Notes: generated by a model from the letters alone, not told the origin. Shown: positions 54,308 through 63,742, numbered from the stretch's first letter. The stretch: 64,000 nt of DNA from Arthrobacter sp. PvP023 (GCF_017832975.1 NZ_JAFIBI010000001.1:2232001-2296000); one strand, 5' to 3'. Made by a program: numbers and translations.

Positions 54308-55252
54308 ATGAGTGTGCAGACAGACCCTGATGTGAGGGAAGAGTTGAGCCGGAAGAGGGCCGGCTTCGTAGGGCTGGGCCTGATGGGCGGCCCCATGGCA
54401 GCCAACCTGCTGAAGGCCGGCTGGAACGTCACCGGCTGGAACAGGTCCGCGGCCGCCCTGGACGATTTCGCCGCGCGCGGCGGCATGCGCGCGGCGGATG
54501 TTGCCTCGTTGCGCGACGAACCGGTCATCATCTTTATGCTCCCTGACCTGTCCTACATCGAGGACGCGGCGGCAGGGCTCCTCGCAGGCTGGGCCGAAGA
54601 GCCGCCCGGGCCGGGCACCGTCGTCGTGGTCATGAGCAGCGTGTCGCCTGCGGCCGTACGGGAGTTCGGGGTGAGGGTAGCCGCCGCGAGCCGGGGCAAC
54701 GCCGTCGTGGTCGACGCACCCGTCAGCGGCGGCACCAAAGGTGCCGAGGACGGAACCCTTGCCATTATGGCGGGCGCAAGGGAGCAGGACTTCCAGCGGC
54801 TCCTTCCCCTTTTCAGCGCTATGGGCGGCACGGTCCGCCGGCTGGGGCCGCTGGGTTCCGGATCGCTGGCGAAAGCCTGCAACCAGCTCATCGTGGGAAC
54901 CACGACGGCGGCGCTCGCCGAAGCCGCCGAGCTCGCCGAACGCTCCGGCATGGACGTTGCGGCGTTGTACGAGGTGCTCGCCGGCGGGCTGGCAGGCAGC
55001 AGGGTCCTGGACATCGTCGGGCCCCGCCTCGCTGCGAAGGACTACGAGCCCACCGGACCCGCGAAATTCATGCACAAGGACCTTTCCTTCGTCCTGGAGA
55101 GTGCCGCCGCCGTGGAAGCCGCCGTACCCATGGCCACGGCCGGCGCCCAACTGTACGCCGAACTGAAGCGCCAGGGACTCGGGGACCTGGACCTCGCCGC
55201 CGTCCGGCAAACCATCGCCAATCTCAGCAGGGACGCAAGTCACAAGCAGTAG
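54308..55252 (+). CDS. 6PGDH-like NAD(P)-dependent dehydrogenase (HIBADH/GarR type)
   Basis: 314 residues of the beta-hydroxyacid dehydrogenase family: Rossmann loop GLGLMGGPM at 22-30, substrate motif DAPVSGG, catalytic Lys in SLAKACNQL and HKDL near the end. Family members act on 3-hydroxyisobutyrate, tartronate semialdehyde, threonate or similar. ATG 54308 is chosen with GAGG 11 bases upstream; the frame begins at GTG 54296. First gene of a plus-strand run with the SDR and MDR below. Confidence 0.87.
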   Translation: MSVQTDPDVREELSRKRAGFVGLGLMGGPMAANLLKAGWNVTGWNRSAAALDDFAARGGMRAADVASLRDEPVIIFMLPDLSYIEDAAAGLLAGWAEEPPGPGTVVVVMSSVSPAAVREFGVRVAAASRGNAVVVDAPVSGGTKGAEDGTLAIMAGAREQDFQRLLPLFSAMGGTVRRLGPLGSGSLAKACNQLIVGTTTAALAEAAELAERSGMDVAALYEVLAGGLAGSRVLDIVGPRLAAKDYEPTGPAKFMHKDLSFVLESAAAVEAAVPMATAGAQLYAELKRQGLGDLDLAAVRQTIANLSRDASHKQ

Positions 55253-55330
55253 TAACAACCAGAAGTCATGACAGCAGTCAGAACCGGCAGCCACACCCGG
55301 CAGTCGAGACCAATTGAGGAACAGCCAACC

Positions 55331-56101
55331 ATGAGTGCACTTTTTGACCTGACGGGGCGCGTTGCCCTGGTGACCGGTTCGAGCAGGGGGATCGGCAACG
55401 CGCTGGCGAGGGCCCTGGCCGATGCCGGCGCCACCGTGGTGCTGAACGGCATCAACCCGGAACGGCTCAAATCCGCCGAAGCCGCGATGGCCGCCGACTA
55501 TCCGCCGGGGCGGGTACACAGCTGCGCCTTCGACGTCACCAGCGACGCCGAGGCCGCGCGCGGCGTCGCCTGGGTGGAAGAGAACGTGGGGCCGCTGGAG
55601 ATCCTGGTGAACAACGCCGGAATCCAGCACCGGGTGCCCATGCTGGAGCTGGATGTGAAGGACTGGGAACGCGTCATCTCCACGGACCTGACCAGCGCAT
55701 TCCTGGTGGGGCGGGAAGCTGCCCGGCACATGATCCCGCGCGGCCGGGGCAAGATCATCAACATCTGCTCGGTGCAGACCGACCTGGCACGCCCCACCAT
55801 CGCCCCGTACATCGCGGCCAAGGGCGGGCTGCGGAACCTGACCCGGGCCATGACCGCGGAATGGGCGGCGTCCGGGCTGCAGATCAACGGGATCGCGCCG
55901 GGCTACATCCACACTGAGATGACGCAGAACCTGGTGGACGATGAGCAGTTCAACGCCTGGATCCTGGGACGCACCCCGGCCCACCGCTGGGGGACCGTGC
56001 AGGACCTGGCAGGCCCGGCCGTCTGGCTGGCCTCCGACGGTTCCAACTTCGTGAACGGCCAGACCATCTTCATCGACGGCGGAATGACGGTGGTGGTCTG
56101 A
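55331..56101 (+). CDS. SDR, gluconate 5-dehydrogenase-like
   Basis: 256 residues. TGSSRGIG at 15-22, NNAG at 94-97, Ser147, Tyr160 and Lys164 (YIAAKGGLRNL). The NLTRAMTAEWA stretch and overall text resemble IdnO/gluconate 5-dehydrogenase, which interconverts 5-keto-D-gluconate and D-gluconate. ATG 55331 has TTGAGGAAC before it. The TGA shares its A with the ATG of the next gene. Pairing with an L-idonate 5-dehydrogenase-like gene supports the call. Confidence 0.88.
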   Translation: MSALFDLTGRVALVTGSSRGIGNALARALADAGATVVLNGINPERLKSAEAAMAADYPPGRVHSCAFDVTSDAEAARGVAWVEENVGPLEILVNNAGIQHRVPMLELDVKDWERVISTDLTSAFLVGREAARHMIPRGRGKIINICSVQTDLARPTIAPYIAAKGGLRNLTRAMTAEWAASGLQINGIAPGYIHTEMTQNLVDDEQFNAWILGRTPAHRWGTVQDLAGPAVWLASDGSNFVNGQTIFIDGGMTVVV

Positions 56102-57168
56102 TGCCAGGTTTCCACCAGCTCCCGGCCACCTCGGCCGCCGTAGTAGCCCACGCGGCCGGTGACCTCCGGATCGAAGACATACCTGTGCCGCCCCCGGGTT
56201 CCGACGAAGCGGTGGTGGAGGTGGCCTTCGGCGGCATCTGCGGCTCGGACCTCCATTACTGGCTCCACGGTGCCGCGGGTGAGTCCATCCTCCGCGCACC
56301 TATGGTCCTGGGGCATGAAATTGTGGGAACGGTCCTGCACGCGGCTGCGGATGGCACCGGACCTGCAGCCGGCACCCCGGTCGCCGTTCACCCGGCAACT
56401 CCGGCACCCGGCGCAGCCCGGTATCCGGCGGACCGGCCCAACCTCTCGCCCGGGTGCACCTACCTGGGCAGCGCCGCCCGCTACCCGCACACCGACGGGG
56501 CCTTCAGCCGCTACGTGAACCTGCCGGCGCGGATGCTCCGTGCACTGCCTGCTGGACTCAGCCTCCGGACTGCCGCACTCGCCGAACCGGCCAGCGTCGC
56601 CTGGCATGCCGTCGGCCGGGCCGGGGACGTCCGCGGAAAGACTGCCCTTGTGATCGGCAGCGGCCCCATCGGTGCGCTTGCCGTCGCCGTGCTGAAACGC
56701 GCGGGTGCCCGGCGGATTGTGGCCGTGGACATGCATCCAAAGCCACTGGAAATAGCCCGGGCCGTAGGCGCCGACGAAGTCCTCAAGGGAGACGAAAGCG
56801 ACGCCATCGCAGCGGTGGAGGCGGACGTGGTGATCGAATCCTCCGGCAGCCACCACGGTCTTGCCTCCGCCATCAAGGGCGCTGTCCGCGGCGGCAAGGT
56901 GGTGATGGTGGGCCTGCTGCCGTCCGGACCCCAGCCCGTCCTGATCTCGCTGGCCATCACCCGCGAGCTGGAACTCCTGGGCTCCTTTCGCTTCAACGGC
57001 GAAATCGACGAGGTCATTGCCGCACTCGCCGACGGCACCTTGTTCGTTGACCCCGTGGTCACCCACGACTTCCCGCTGGAACGTGGGCTCGAGGCCTTCG
57101 AGGTGGCCAGGAACTCGGCCGAATCGGGGAAGGTGCTGCTGGACTTCAGCCCTGCTGCAGGGGGATGA
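56101..57168 (+). CDS. Zn-type alcohol dehydrogenase, L-idonate 5-dehydrogenase-like
   Basis: 355 residues, medium-chain dehydrogenase. Catalytic zinc ligands Cys47 (GGICGSDLHYW), His72/Glu73 (GHE) and Glu162 are present, and the cofactor loop IGSGPIGALAV is near 184-194. The LHYW and GSAARYPHTDGAFSRY text matches IdnD. The loop that holds the structural zinc (about 97-120) has only one cysteine, Cys119, where four are usual. Oxidises L-idonate to 5-ketogluconate if IdnD-like; the SDR would reduce this to gluconate. 3' end overlaps the convergent GntR gene by 23 bases. Confidence 0.88.
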   Translation: MPGFHQLPATSAAVVAHAAGDLRIEDIPVPPPGSDEAVVEVAFGGICGSDLHYWLHGAAGESILRAPMVLGHEIVGTVLHAAADGTGPAAGTPVAVHPATPAPGAARYPADRPNLSPGCTYLGSAARYPHTDGAFSRYVNLPARMLRALPAGLSLRTAALAEPASVAWHAVGRAGDVRGKTALVIGSGPIGALAVAVLKRAGARRIVAVDMHPKPLEIARAVGADEVLKGDESDAIAAVEADVVIESSGSHHGLASAIKGAVRGGKVVMVGLLPSGPQPVLISLAITRELELLGSFRFNGEIDEVIAALADGTLFVDPVVTHDFPLERGLEAFEVARNSAESGKVLLDFSPAAGG

Positions 57169-57874
57169 AAACCCTGGGCTGGTCCCGCCAGCCGGCTTCC
57201 ATCTCGGAGATCGTCTCGCGCATGATCCGGCTGGACGCCTCGCGGGCTCCGGCAGCATCCCCCGCTGCGATGGCCTCAGCAACGTCCACATGCCACTGCA
57301 GGGCGGTCTCACGCGGATGGTCCGGCATCAGGCCGTGGATGGTCCGGCCGGTCAGCGTTTCGGCCACCTGCCCGACCAGGTTCGCGAACATTTCGTTTCC
57401 GGAGCCCGTGAGGAGGAGCGAATGGAACTTGATGTCCAGCTGCAGGAACTCCGCCACGCTGCCGGCCTGGCCGGCGTCGCGCATTGCCCGCGAGACATCC
57501 AGCAGTTCCCTGCGGATCTCCTGGGGGGCGTTTGCGGCGGCCAGCTCGGCGGCCACAGGTTCGACGGCGGAGCGCAGCTCCGCGAGGGACCTCAGCTGGG
57601 CGCCGCGGCCGTCGCCGGCCAGGCGCCAGCGGATCACCAATGGATCGAACGGATTCCAGCGGCTTGACGGCAGCACCCGGATACCTACGCGCTTGATGGT
57701 CTCCACCAGGCCGAGGGACTGGAGGACCCGGACCGCTTCGCGCACCACTGAGCGCGAGACCTTCAGCTCGTCTTCGAGCTGCTCAGCCAGCATCACATGG
57801 CCCGTGGGAAGCGCGCCGCTGACGATGCGGGTGCCGAGGTGTTCGATGGCGCGGTGGTGGAGGCTGGTTGACAT
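57146..57874 (-). CDS. GntR/FadR-type (FCD) transcriptional regulator
   Basis: 242 residues. Winged helix at about 6-74 (AEQLEDELKVSRSVVREAVRVL) and an FCD ligand domain with the metal-binding Asp and His residues (LDIKFHSLLL and HVDVAEAI). Its effector is probably a sugar acid, given the neighbours. Start ATG 57874: -10 box TATGCT lies seven bases upstream (minus 57887-57882), so the mRNA looks leaderless; ATG 57886 would begin inside that box. Divergent from gnd. Confidence 0.9.
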   Translation of the reverse strand: MSTSLHHRAIEHLGTRIVSGALPTGHVMLAEQLEDELKVSRSVVREAVRVLQSLGLVETIKRVGIRVLPSSRWNPFDPLVIRWRLAGDGRGAQLRSLAELRSAVEPVAAELAAANAPQEIRRELLDVSRAMRDAGQAGSVAEFLQLDIKFHSLLLTGSGNEMFANLVGQVAETLTGRTIHGLMPDHPRETALQWHVDVAEAIAAGDAAGAREASSRIMRETISEMEAGWRDQPRVFIPLQQG

Positions 57875-57881
57875 AGTCGTA

Positions 57882-57887
57882 AGCATA
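57882..57887 (-). promoter_or_regulatory. -10 box of leaderless gntR mRNA
   Basis: TATGCT on the minus strand, seven bases before the ATG at 57874. A start this close leaves no room for a Shine-Dalgarno. Confidence 0.5.
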
Positions 57888-58064
57888 ATCGGGCCGGCGC
57901 TGCCGTCCTGTGCGTGCACGGACCCCGCCGGGCGTCCGCCCGGCGGAACGCCGGCGGCATCATAGACTGTTTTGTGACGCGCCACCTTCCAAAACGTGGG
58001 CGCAACTTTCCGGTAGTCGGCGGAAATACATATGGTTTATTGACAGCCACTGGTTCTTAAAGCG

Positions 58065-58087
58065 TGTTCCGCAGGAAGTGCGGAACA
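58065..58087. promoter_or_regulatory. 9-5-9 inverted repeat upstream of gnd
   Basis: TGTTCCGCA-GGAAG-TGCGGAACA is a perfect 23-base inverted repeat, 37 bases before the gnd ATG. A TTGACA consensus -35 hexamer is at 58040-58045. It could bind a dimeric regulator or fold in the 5' leader. Confidence 0.6.
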
Positions 58088-58124
58088 GAATGCACACGTT
58101 GCACAGAAATGAATTGGAGTTTTG

Positions 58125-59561
58125 ATGTCAGCACACATCGGTGTCACCGGCCTTGCGGTGATGGGGGCCAACCTTGCCCGCAACCTGGCCCGGAACGGCT
58201 TCACCGTTGCCCTGCACAACAGGTCTGTTGAGAAGACTGACGCGCTGCTGGAAAAGCACGGACACGACGGCGACTTCGTGCGTACCGAAACCCTCCAGGA
58301 GCTTGTGGATTCCCTGGAAAAGCCGCGCCGCGTGCTCATCATGGTCAAGGCCGGCAAGCCGGTCGACTCCGTGATAGAGCAGCTTGAGCCCCTCTTGGAG
58401 GCAGGCGACATCATCATCGACGCCGGTAACTCGCACTACGAGGACACCCGCCGGCGCGAAGCCGCACTTGCGAAGAAGGACCTGCACTTCGTGGGCATCG
58501 GCGTGTCCGGCGGTGAGGAAGGCGCCCTGAACGGCCCGTCCATCATGCCCGGCGGTTCCAAGGAGTCCTACGACGCCCTCGGACCGCTGCTGGAAAAGAT
58601 CGCCGCCCACGTTGACGGCAAGCCCTGCTGCGCCTGGATCGGTACCGACGGCGCGGGCCACTTCGTGAAGATGGTCCACAACGGCATCGAATACGCCGAC
58701 ATGCAGGTCATCGGCGAAGCCTTCGACCTCCTCCGCTCCGGTGCAGGCATCGAGCCGGCCGAGCAGTCCAAGATCTTCGCCGAATGGAACAAGGGTGAGC
58801 TCGCCTCCTTCCTGATCGAAATCTCCGCCGAGGTCCTCGGCCACGTGGATACCCGCACGGGCAAGCCGTTCGTCGACGTCGTGGTGGATGCCGCCGGCCA
58901 GAAGGGAACCGGCCGCTGGACTGTCATCTCGGCACTCGAGCTGGGATCCCCGACGTCGGGCATTGCCGAATCCGTGTTCGCACGCGCCCTCTCGTCCCAG
59001 GCCGAACAGCGCAAGCTGGCCCAGGAGCTGCTCGCCGGTGAGGAAATCGCCGTCGAGGTTCCGGAGACGTTCGTTGAGGACGTCCGCCAGGCGCTGTACG
59101 CCTCCAAGCTGGTTTCCTATGCCCAGGGCCTGGACATGCTGACCTCGGCCGCGAAGGAATACGGCTGGGACCTGAAGCTGGACGAGATCGCTTCGCTCTG
59201 GCGCGGCGGCTGCATTATCCGTGCGGAACTGCTGAAGGAAATCACCAAGGCCTACGCCGCGGACGAAAAGCCGGCCAACCTGCTGTTCGCACCGGCCTTC
59301 ACCAAGGCCATCGCCGAGGTGCTGCCGGCCTGGCGCCGTGTTGTTGCCACTGCTGTGCAGCTGGGCATCCCCGTGCCGGTGTTCTCCTCCTCGCTGGCTT
59401 ACTACGACGGCCTGCGCCGCAAGCGCCTGCCCGCCGCCGTAATCCAGGGCCAGCGCGACCTCTTCGGCGCGCACACCTACGGCCGCGTCGACGCCGAAGG
59501 CACTTTCCACACCCTCTGGGGCGAGGACAAGTCCGAAATCGAGGCAGTGGACACCCACTAG
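58125..59561 (+). CDS. gnd: 6-phosphogluconate dehydrogenase, decarboxylating
   Basis: Oxidises 6-phosphogluconate to ribulose 5-phosphate and CO2. 478 residues, the long dimeric type. N-terminal VTGLAVMGANLA, the NADP-type HNRS at 31-34, catalytic Lys182 and Asn186 (KMVHN), the VSGGEEGALNGPSIMPGG segment and the late signature QKGTGRWTV. ATG 58125 has TGGAG five bases upstream; TTG 58122 is not needed. With the G6PDH paralogue and idn-like genes it gives entry of gluconate-type acids to the pentose phosphate pathway, although no gluconokinase is present. Confidence 0.96.
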   Translation: MSAHIGVTGLAVMGANLARNLARNGFTVALHNRSVEKTDALLEKHGHDGDFVRTETLQELVDSLEKPRRVLIMVKAGKPVDSVIEQLEPLLEAGDIIIDAGNSHYEDTRRREAALAKKDLHFVGIGVSGGEEGALNGPSIMPGGSKESYDALGPLLEKIAAHVDGKPCCAWIGTDGAGHFVKMVHNGIEYADMQVIGEAFDLLRSGAGIEPAEQSKIFAEWNKGELASFLIEISAEVLGHVDTRTGKPFVDVVVDAAGQKGTGRWTVISALELGSPTSGIAESVFARALSSQAEQRKLAQELLAGEEIAVEVPETFVEDVRQALYASKLVSYAQGLDMLTSAAKEYGWDLKLDEIASLWRGGCIIRAELLKEITKAYAADEKPANLLFAPAFTKAIAEVLPAWRRVVATAVQLGIPVPVFSSSLAYYDGLRRKRLPAAVIQGQRDLFGAHTYGRVDAEGTFHTLWGEDKSEIEAVDTH

Positions 59562-59600
59562 CTTCAACGCCACACCGGCTCAGACACCAACGGTGACATC

Positions 59601-59643
59601 AACGGCCGGCGCTTCCCGGATACTCTGGGAGGCGCCGGCCGTT
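59601..59643 (+). terminator. Probable terminator after gnd
   Basis: About 20 paired bases: 12 perfect (59601-59612 with 59632-59643) and eight more inner pairs including two G-T. The loop is ATACT. Followed by GGGGTT, not a strong T run. Confidence 0.7.
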
Positions 59644-59716
59644 GGGGTTAACGGGCTTTGTCCGTCCCATGGGCGCCGTCCGTTCACTGATTTGCCGTTT
59701 CCAAGGAGTGCAGCCC

Positions 59717-60550
59717 ATGTCGCAGCCAGTAGCGTTTGTCACCGGTGCGTCCACCGGCATCGGGTTCGAGGCAGCCAGGAAGCTCAGTGGGCAGGGATTC
59801 ACTGTTTATGCCGGGGCCCGTCGGGTTGAGAAGATGGAGCCGCTGAAAGCATTCGGCGTGAACGTACTGGCGCTGGACGTCACTGATGAAGCGTCCATGG
59901 CAGCAGCAGTGGGCGGAATCCTCGAGGCCCACGGCCGGATCGACGTCCTGGTGAACAACGCCGGCTACGGATCCTACGGATCGCTGGAAGAAGTGGAGCT
60001 GGCCGAAGGCCGGCGGCAGTTCGACGTCAACGTCTTTGGCCTGGCACGCATGACCCAGTTGGTCCTGCCGGCCATGCGCGCAGCGGCGCAGGGGAGGATC
60101 ATCAACGTGTCCTCCATCGGCGGCAAGATGTACGAGCCCCTGGGGGCCTGGTACCACGCTACGAAGTTCGCGGTCGAGGGCCTGAGCGACTCGTTGCGCC
60201 TCGAACTCGCGCCCCACGGCATCAAGGTGTCAATCATCGAACCGGCGGGCACACAGACGGAGTGGGGCGCCATCTCCGGCGAGAGCCTGCTGGAAACGTC
60301 CGGGCACGGTCCCTACCGGGACCAGGCCAAAATCGTCGCGGCGGCGCTGGCCTCCACTGAAGGCTCCGGCATGTCCACGCATCCGGACGTCATTGCCGAC
60401 GCCATTGTCCATGCCGCCACCGCCGCCCGGCCCAAGACCCGATACCCGGTGGGCAAGGGGGCGAGAGCCATCCTGACCCTGCGAAGGATCCTTCCGGACA
60501 CCGTCTTCGACGTGGTGCTCTGGACGATCTACAAGCGGTTTGCCGCCTAG
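59717..60550 (+). CDS. SDR family oxidoreductase
   Basis: 277 residues. TGASTGIG near 9-16, NNAGYG near 85, Ser in NVSSIGG, and YHATK (Tyr/Lys). The long substrate loop and [13 protein letters not shown] end resemble retinol-dehydrogenase-like SDRs. ATG 59717 has AAGGAG eight bases upstream, so the frame start at 59642 is not used. Its last four bases overlap the cysE stop on the other strand. Substrate unknown. Confidence 0.88.
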   Translation: MSQPVAFVTGASTGIGFEAARKLSGQGFTVYAGARRVEKMEPLKAFGVNVLALDVTDEASMAAAVGGILEAHGRIDVLVNNAGYGSYGSLEEVELAEGRRQFDVNVFGLARMTQLVLPAMRAAAQGRIINVSSIGGKMYEPLGAWYHATKFAVEGLSDSLRLELAPHGIKVSIIEPAGTQTEWGAISGESLLETSGHGPYRDQAKIVAAALASTEGSGMSTHPDVIADAIVHAATAARPKTRYPVGKGARAILTLRRILPDTVFDVVLWTIYKRFAA

Positions 60551-61131
60551 ATCCGGTATTCGATGTAGTATTCGGCCGGATCCACGGCGGGCTTGGTTTC
60601 ACGCTGGGCATCACGGTGGCGCCAGGTCGCCGGGACGCCGGTGATGATGGATTCCGGCGGAGCGTCTTTGACCACCACGGCATTGGCGCCCACGGCGCTG
60701 TCGCGTCCGATAGTGATGGGGCCCAGGATCTTGGCGCCGGCACCGATGGTCACGCGGTCCCCGATGGTGGGGTGCCGTTTGACCTTTGCCAGGGAGCGGC
60801 CGCCAAGGGTCACACCGTGATAGATCATGACGTCCTCACCGATTTCCGCTGTTTCGCCAATGACCACGCCCATGCCATGGTCAATGAAGAACCGCTTGCC
60901 GATCGTGGCGCCCGGGTGGATCTCGATCCCGGTCAGGAAGCGCGCAAGCTGCGAAATCAAGCGTGCAGGGAAGCGGAGCGAGGGATTCTGCCAGAGCTTG
61001 TGCGTGAGGCGGTGCGCCCAGATGGCGTGGAGGCCGGAGTAGGCGAAAAAGTTCTCAAAAGAACCTCGAGCCGCCGGATCGTGCGACCGGGCGGCGTCGA
61101 GGTCTTCCTTAAGTCTTGCGAAAAAGCTCAC
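60547..61131 (-). CDS. cysE: Serine O-acetyltransferase CysE
   Basis: Makes O-acetylserine from serine and acetyl-CoA, the precursor of cysteine. 194 residues: the short type lacking most of the N-terminal helical domain. Left-handed beta-helix hexapeptide repeats run from about residue 70 ([49 protein letters not shown]). It lies 41 bases after cysK in the same direction, so both are in one operon. Confidence 0.95.
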   Translation of the reverse strand: MSFFARLKEDLDAARSHDPAARGSFENFFAYSGLHAIWAHRLTHKLWQNPSLRFPARLISQLARFLTGIEIHPGATIGKRFFIDHGMGVVIGETAEIGEDVMIYHGVTLGGRSLAKVKRHPTIGDRVTIGAGAKILGPITIGRDSAVGANAVVVKDAPPESIITGVPATWRHRDAQRETKPAVDPAEYYIEYRI

Positions 61132-61172
61132 AAAGACCTTTCTACAGGAAACGGTGAATGTCGGGCTAAGGC

Positions 61173-62108
61173 TTAGCCCCGGATGTCGTCATAGAGCACG
61201 GTGGAGATGTAACGCTCGCCGAAGTCGCAGACAACAGCGACGATGAGCTTACCGGCGTTCTCCGGGCGCTTGGCGAGCTCGAGGGCTCCCCAGACGATTG
61301 CACCGGAGGAAATGCCGCCCAGGATGCCTTCCTTGACGCCGAGGTCGCGGGCAACGCGGACGGAGTCCTCCAGGGTGGCGTCCAGGACTTCGTCGTAGAC
61401 GTTGGTGTCCAGGATTTCGGGAATGAAGTTGGCGCCGATGCCCTGGATCTTGTGCGGGCCGGGAGCGCCGCCGTTCAGGATGGCGGAGTCCTTCGGTTCG
61501 ATGGCGACGATCTGGACGTCCGGTTTGCGTTCCTTCAGGACCTGGCCGACGCCGGTGACAGTGCCGCCGGTGCCGATGCCGGCGACGAAGATGTCCACCT
61601 TGCCGTCGGTGTCGGACCAGATTTCCTCGGCAGTGGTGGTGCGGTGGATCTCCGGGTTGGCTTCGTTGGCGAACTGCTGTGCCCAGATGGAGTTCTCCGT
61701 GTTGGCCACGATCTCCTGGGCCTTTTCCACGGCGCCCCGCATGCCTTCAGAGCCGGGGGTCAGGACGATTTCCGCGCCGAACGCGCGGAGCATGACTCGG
61801 CGTTCCGTCGACATGGTCTCCGGCATGGTCAGGATGACCTTGTAGCCGCGGGCCGCACCCACCATGGCCAAGGCGATGCCGGTGTTGCCGGAGGTGCCTT
61901 CGACGATGGTTCCGCCGGGCTTGAGGGCACCGGACTTCTCGGCGGCGTCGACAATGGCCACACCGATACGGTCCTTGACGCTGTTGGCCGGGTTGTAGAA
62001 CTCGAGCTTGACCGCCACCTGGGCGTCGAGGCCCTCAGTCAGCCGGTTGAGCCTTACCAGCGGGGTGCCGCCGACAAGCTGGGTGACGTCGTCGTAGATC
62101 CGTGCCAT
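61173..62108 (-). CDS. cysK: Cysteine synthase A (O-acetylserine sulfhydrylase)
   Basis: Converts O-acetylserine and sulfide to cysteine. 311 residues, fold-type II PLP enzyme. Lys45 in NSVKDRIG binds [15 protein letters not shown] near 74 and [10 protein letters not shown] near 177 hold the phosphate. Adjacent cysE and CysK probably form the cysteine synthase complex. Upstream are two TTCAGAGA direct repeats (12 bases apart) at 62122-62129 and 62134-62141 on the minus strand. Confidence 0.97.
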   Translation of the reverse strand: MARIYDDVTQLVGGTPLVRLNRLTEGLDAQVAVKLEFYNPANSVKDRIGVAIVDAAEKSGALKPGGTIVEGTSGNTGIALAMVGAARGYKVILTMPETMSTERRVMLRAFGAEIVLTPGSEGMRGAVEKAQEIVANTENSIWAQQFANEANPEIHRTTTAEEIWSDTDGKVDIFVAGIGTGGTVTGVGQVLKERKPDVQIVAIEPKDSAILNGGAPGPHKIQGIGANFIPEILDTNVYDEVLDATLEDSVRVARDLGVKEGILGGISSGAIVWGALELAKRPENAGKLIVAVVCDFGERYISTVLYDDIRG

Positions 62109-62185
62109 GTATTTGTGCCTATCTCTGAAGAGTTCTCTGAACAGCGAATACTGAGGTCAGCCTAACGAGGGCGGCAGGACCGCTG

Positions 62186-62710
62186 CTAAGCATTAAGCCA
62201 TGCAGAGTAATATTTCCGCGCCTTCGCCAGTTTCGGGTTGATGATCACCTGGCAGTAGCCCTGCTCCGGATGCTTGGCGTAATAGTCCTGATGGAAATCC
62301 TCCGCCACATGGAACACGGGCAGCCTGCTGACCTCGGTAACGATCGGATGCGCCCACAGCGCCTGGTTCCGTTCGATGGCTTCTTCGAAGAGGATCTTTT
62401 CTTCCGTGGTCTCGTAGAACATGGAGGAGCGGTACTGGGTGCCGACGTCGTAGCCCTGGCGGTTGAGCGTGGTGGGATCGTGAAGGGCAAAGAACATGTC
62501 CAGGATGACTTCTGCCGGGATCACGTCCTCCTCGAAACTGACCGCAACCACTTCGGCATGTCCTGTGGTGCCCGAGCAGACCGAGTAATAGTCCGGATGG
62601 CGGTCGTGGCCGCCGGTGTAGCCCGAAATGACCGACGTGACCCCTTTGGTTTTTTGGTAGACGGCGTCAAGGCACCAGAAGCAGCCTCCGCCAAGCACAA
62701 AAGTTTTCAT
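62186..62710 (-). CDS. msrA: Peptide methionine sulfoxide reductase MsrA
   Basis: Reduces methionine-S-sulfoxide in proteins. 174 residues from ATG 62710, which gives the conserved start KTFVLGGGCFWC. Catalytic Cys10 and Cys13 (GCFWC) and a recycling Cys153 (EQGYCQV). The frame is open to 62878 but the extra part is not conserved. A GAGGAC ribosome site lies just before the ATG. Confidence 0.96.
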   Translation of the reverse strand: MKTFVLGGGCFWCLDAVYQKTKGVTSVISGYTGGHDRHPDYYSVCSGTTGHAEVVAVSFEEDVIPAEVILDMFFALHDPTTLNRQGYDVGTQYRSSMFYETTEEKILFEEAIERNQALWAHPIVTEVSRLPVFHVAEDFHQDYYAKHPEQGYCQVIINPKLAKARKYYSAWLNA

Positions 62711-62809
62711 GTCCTCTTCAATGGTCGAAGCGTGCTGATGATTCCCCCACCACCTTACGAGACTGTTACGGGTGCAGGCGAAGCCGGCGGATAGGGTAAA
62801 AATGAGGGT

Positions 62810-63742
62810 ATGGAACCTGTGAACACCGACGTTGCAGAAGACGCGCGAAATACTGCTGATCCCGCCGGTGCCGAGCACGCCGAACCCGCCGAATCATCCG
62901 CTGTACCCACGCTCGGCGAGGTCCTGCTGGCAGTGGAAGAGCTCTGGCCGGAGTCCCTGGCCGAGGAATGGGACGAGGTGGGACTGGTCGCCGGCCATCC
63001 GTCGGCAGAGGTCAGCAGGATCATGTTTGCGGTGGATCCCACCCTTGACGTCATCGAGGAAGCCATTGAGTGGGGCGCCGAACTCCTGATAACCCACCAT
63101 CCGCTCCTGCTTAAAGGAGTCACCTCCGTTGCGGCCACGACCGCGAAGGGCAAGGCGGTCCACCGACTCATCGAGTCAGGGACCGGTCTCCTGACCGTCC
63201 ACACCAACGGTGATTCCGCCGTCGGGGGCGTCTCCGATGTCCTGGCGGACGCACTGGGCCTCCACGATGTAGTGCCGCTCACGCCCGCGCCGAACGGCCT
63301 GCCGGAAGAAGGCATCGGCCGGGTGGGCGACCTTGAGGACGTCATGACGCTGGGAGACTTCGCCGCCCGGGTCTTCGGCATCCTGCCCTCGGTGGCCGGC
63401 GGCGTGAGGGTCTCAGGAGACAAGGACGGCCTGGTGCGGCGCGTCGCCGTGTGCGGCGGCGCGGGGGACTCCCTGTTCAATGAGGTCAGGGCGAGCAACG
63501 CCGACCTTTTTGTAACCGCGGACCTCCGCCACCACCCGGCGTCCGAAGCCCGTGAGAATGCCCTGAATGACCGGCCCTACCTCATCGACGTTTCGCACTT
63601 CGCCAGCGAGTGGTTGTGGCTGCCGGCGGCGGCCGAAGCATTGGGCAACGTCCTCAGCGACCAGGGCCACGACGTCGACATCAGGGTCAGCACCACCAAC
63701 AGCGATCCGTGGGACTTCATTCTGACTCCGGGCGGGGACTAG
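62810..63742 (+). CDS. NIF3-family protein (GTP cyclohydrolase I type 2 / YbgI-like)
   Basis: 310 residues. The N-terminal about 33 residues are low-complexity and acidic, then the NIF3 fold: WDEVGLVAGHP, the metal site THHPLLLKG near 95-103 and HTNGDSAVGGV, with GSGGDSLF-type text as CGGAGDSLF near 220 and ADLRHH near 245. A dinuclear metal protein of unclear activity. In actinobacteria it stands before the zinc-ribbon coiled-coil gene, as here. Start ATG 62810. Confidence 0.92.
   Translation: MEPVNTDVAEDARNTADPAGAEHAEPAESSAVPTLGEVLLAVEELWPESLAEEWDEVGLVAGHPSAEVSRIMFAVDPTLDVIEEAIEWGAELLITHHPLLLKGVTSVAATTAKGKAVHRLIESGTGLLTVHTNGDSAVGGVSDVLADALGLHDVVPLTPAPNGLPEEGIGRVGDLEDVMTLGDFAARVFGILPSVAGGVRVSGDKDGLVRRVAVCGGAGDSLFNEVRASNADLFVTADLRHHPASEARENALNDRPYLIDVSHFASEWLWLPAAAEALGNVLSDQGHDVDIRVSTTNSDPWDFILTPGGD

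Noticed and set aside
57925..57946. CCGCCGGGCG hairpin as terminator
   Set aside because: The loop is too short for the full arms, and it lies in a divergent promoter region; no T run follows.
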